From contig MU616916.1 of NCBI GenBank assembly GCA_025201705.1, forward strand, positions 9,715 to 32,290: DNA of 22,576 bases, in the 5' to 3' direction. The DNA comes from Dissophora ornata. Taxonomy: Eukaryota; Mortierellomycota; Mortierellomycetes; Mortierellales; Mortierellaceae. Shown in pieces: positions 19,531 through 22,576 of this stretch. Every line of letters starts with the position of its first letter. Within the stretch, counting starts at the first letter, position 1. Made by a program: the position numbers and the translations under genes. The notes under the pieces were generated by a model that searched no databases, had not been told where the DNA came from, and was given only the letters and a program-made list of their open reading frames with translations.

Positions 19531-21639
19531 TAGAAACACGTCCCCGTGCCACCAAGCCAACTGGGACATGTGTAACAAATGTTTCTACGCCCCTTCCTCC
19601 CCCCGCGGACATTTCAAACAGCTTATTTACTAAAAGCGCAGCATCTGGGCTGCAGGATTATCTCTGTATCTGTTGCCCAATGGGCTCGAGGACCTAGACC
19701 TTCCCAGACTTTTTTTTTTTTGTATCCTTTGTTGCTTGATCATCTTGATCGACGCTTTATTGCCTGTCTCCTGCTGCATATATATTTTTTTTTTAGTTTC
19801 GTTATCATTAGAGAGCGTGCTTGGTCCCATGAGAAGAGACAGGCATTCTCTTTCATCCATTACCTTTTTTCTTAGGTGTTTTTTTTATTATTGTTTATTT
19901 TATTTTTCGAGAATCGAGAATTGAGACATCAAGCAAACAAAACACAACAAAGGAAAATATAAACACACGACAAAATCCCGTTCGTCTTGCAAGATATTCA
20001 CTCACTTGAAGGCCCAGACAGCAATGGGAATATGGCCGTTGATCTTTTAAAGCATATTGACTAATTTACTATACCCTGAAAATCATGCATGAGCCCGAAG
20101 AGGGGACAAAAAAAATCACATCAATGCATTGGGTCATAATATAAACAGGGACAGAAATATGTCCAAAAATAGGTGGTTTCGCACGCAAATATGGGTGTGC
20201 TTGATGGAGCCCCCGATTCATCCGAATTCAGGCATCTCTGCAAAAAAAAAAAATGAAAATGGAACCTCCCTAACCCACCTAACTTGCTCGCCCGTCCCCC
20301 CTCTCCCCTCTCCCCTTTTGCTAGCCATAAACGCGTTTATAAGCAAAATCGAGTCTGTGCAGGTATCTTTGCGCAAAATCCGATGCGGAAAGGGCAAGGT
20401 GGGGTTCATATGTGTTTGTGCACATGGGACGCGATTTGTGAATCCAGGGGGTGACACGGCACTTCGATGTCACGCCCAGATCTGCATTTTCTGCATACAA
20501 CTTCGTTATTCCAGATCAGGCCACTCGGCTATCGGTACATGGTCCGTTGATGAGGACGAGACTGCCCATTGGTGTACCACCATGGATCTTCGGAATCAAT
20601 GCCCGGCCATCAATCTGCCCTCTCTCGGCAAAAAAGCCACGACATTAGGATTATGCTGCCTGTGCCAGGTTCCGTTAGACACCACGTACGTATATTATTG
20701 TGCAATCCATGTCGTGGGCGCACGATCGGCGAATCTATTCCGGTGGAATCTGGACGCAGCCATGTGAGGTAGTGCAGAATGCGATACAACTGTGCACTAT
20801 ATGCACATGGGCATATGCATGGCTGCAAGGCATCTCCAATATTGCACAAGCTAATCAAGAAGAGCCTTGATCAACATGGAATGGGGCATATGAGTGCAGA
20901 TCATGTTCAAAGGGAAGAAACAAAGGGAAATCATGTGTCTTTTTTATTGACACCGAATTCTGCATTACTGAACGACGGTGCAGCATGGCGCACGCAAAAC
21001 CTTCTTGAAAAGCTGTCGTGCATTTCCAGATGTCAGAGAGAAAGATAGCAACTCAGTGTCTTTGTCTGCTCCGTCTTTTCGGACCACAAGGAACGCCCCT
21101 CCCTTTCCCCCTCGACAGCGACCCTGAAGCTGCTGCCCTGAGCGGCCCTGACCAAAGTCTTGTTGCTTATTGGTCCTCCTCTAGCCATTCGTCTACGTGT
21201 TGACATCAGTCCCTAGCCGGACATAGGAGGTCAACGCCCAGTCCTCATTATTGCACAATCCCTATTATTCCTGCATATTCCCTCGCTGGGTGTGTTTCTT
21301 TTTTTTTTATGTTTTTTTTTTTGTTTTGTCTAGTTTCCCACTCGCTTTCTTCCCCGCGGTATATCTCTTTTTGACAACGAGCTATCAAACAAACCTAGCA
21401 ACTGCACGAGCCACTTCCTTGCTCTCTTTTTTCTTGACAATCCACCCCCTTGTCCACGCGTTTCCTCCAGCCAGATCGTCTCCCTTGCGCCTCCTGTTAT
21501 CACAAATTGTCCAAGAGAATATCATCGTGACCCGCTGCTAAATCATTTCGACTATCCATCATTCGACTATCCACGCACGTATTTACATATATACCGATCA
21601 CTATATTTATTTTTCCTCCTTATCCTCTCTTCCTCTCTT

Positions 21640-21657
21640 CATCTATCTATCTATCTC
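21640..21657 (+). repeat. ATCT tetranucleotide microsatellite
   Basis: Four consecutive ATCT units lie in a longer pyrimidine-rich stretch downstream of a TATA-like sequence. Confidence 0.75.
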
Positions 21658-22009
21658 TTTCGTTGTCTCTCTCTCGTTCTCTCACTTTCTCCGCACTTGT
21701 ACACATTCCATAGTTGAAATTGCAACCTCCCGGAGCCACATTCATACTTCCACAACACACACACGCGCGCGCGTTTGTTTGGGTGCGCTGGTATTTTCCC
21801 CCTCAGCTCCTTTTTCGTTTCCCTGTCTTGGAGCGCCGATCTTGAAAGGTAAAGTTTCATTCCCACCAGACGTCCAACAGAAAATGCCACACCCTTTTCA
21901 TTCTATTTCAGACATGACATGTCGTTTGTGCACAGTTTACATCCCCTACATGTACATACTGTGTACTCTGCTAGTACTACTAGCACCCCCTACATAAACA
22001 GTAACTATC

Positions 22010-22064
22010 CACATTCACACCCACACCCACACACACACCCACACACACACACACAAACACAAAA
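22010..22064 (+). repeat. CA-rich microsatellite
   Basis: A run of ACAC/CCAC units passes into ACA-AAC repeats. The Cys/Val-rich frames read from the opposite strand here are artefacts of the repeat. Confidence 0.85.
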
Positions 22065-22576
22065 CAACAACAACAAACGAAAAACGGCCCTTTTTTTTTT
22101 CTCTCTCGTGCATGAGATTTGCATGAAATGCGTCTCATTTTCTTGATGCAATGCTTGCGAGTGGGGTGGGGGGAGCAGGGGCAACAAGGACATGTTGGAG
22201 AAAGAGCTCGGGGTGATGTAATACAGTAAGCAAAGCAAAGCAAAAAAAAACAATAACGAAATGGAGTAATGCAGCACGGGGGGAGAAAGTCTCCCCCCAA
22301 GAAAGAGATAGGGAGGACGTGTGCTGCGTAGGCCCGAGAGCATCTTGAAACGCTTGCAATGGTAGTCAAACCTCGGCAGGGACAATCGGTATCACGGAAG
22401 GTTTAAAATCAACTTGTAAAATATGGACGCCCGAGGCTTTGGGTGTATTAAGACGTGGTTTCCCATCTCCTTGTTTCCCCCCCTCATGACCCCGTCCCCT
22501 ATCTTATACGCCAGCACTGATTTGGTTCATTGGCTTCCATTCCTCTCCCTTCGCTCTTCAGTGATGGTTGCCCTTT

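Larger units (their letters stand above)
19531..22560. other. Long region without a supported gene
   Basis: Several T and A homopolymers (for example 19711-19722 and 19784-19794) and a possible exon-like open stretch on the minus strand (20516-20640) are present, but no multi-exon model holds. From about 21290 the plus strand becomes pyrimidine-rich with a TATATTTA at 21602-21609, a CT-rich block to about 21690 and a donor-like GAAAG/GTAAAG at 21849. This could be the promoter and leader of a plus-strand gene beginning at or beyond the right edge. Confidence 0.4.

Noticed and set aside
20129..20767. 212-codon plus-strand frame
   Set aside because: It runs through an A-rich homopolymer and a C-rich stretch, has no recognisable motif, and overlaps the exon-like minus-strand frame. 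Kept only as unresolved sequence.
22010..22064. Telomere-like or CRISPR-like repeat
   Set aside because: The units are irregular CA/ACA dinucleotide and trinucleotide repeats without spacers or a telomeric hexamer.
22005..22385. Cys/Val-rich minus-strand frame
   Set aside because: The repetitive Cys-Val-Cys-Gly peptide is a translation of the CA microsatellite.

Overview
The window looks like nuclear DNA of a filamentous fungus, most likely a Mortierellomycete (Mortierella sensu lato). Genes are split by short GT-AG introns (mostly about 70-150 nt), polyadenylation signals are AATAAA-like, and leaders are pyrimidine-rich. Two proteins (the NACHT protein at the left edge and the nine-exon protein at 7-9.4 kb) resemble families I associate with Mortierella-type genomes. 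That taxonomic call rests on recognition, not on a database search.

Layout: (1) 1-4001, minus: 5' part of a large NLR-like STAND gene (TPR/ARM-like helices, NACHT NTPase, pentapeptide repeats, start of a WD40 region), cut by the window edge. (2) 5.1-5.9 kb, plus: a decayed pogo-type DDE transposase. (3) 7009-9449, plus: nine-exon protein of unknown function, about 570 aa. (4) 10766-11577, plus: small four-exon protein, about 108 aa, unrecognised. (5) 11905-12930, minus: two-domain GNAT acetyltransferase. (6) 13554-15212, minus: SET-MYND (SMYD-type) lysine methyltransferase. (7) 15477-19271, minus: Bir1/survivin homologue with two BIR domains and a long disordered tail. (8) 19.5-22.6 kb: no gene I can support; homopolymers, microsatellites and a pyrimidine-rich stretch that may be the leader of a plus-strand gene to the right.

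Genes 5-7 lie in tandem on the minus strand. Gene 4 and gene 5 converge. No operon-like co-function is evident. The survivin homologue belongs to the chromosomal passenger complex (mitosis), and its upstream region carries a tight group of G1/S-type motifs. The SMYD and GNAT genes are probably independent neighbours. I found no rRNA, tRNA, CRISPR or intact mobile element.
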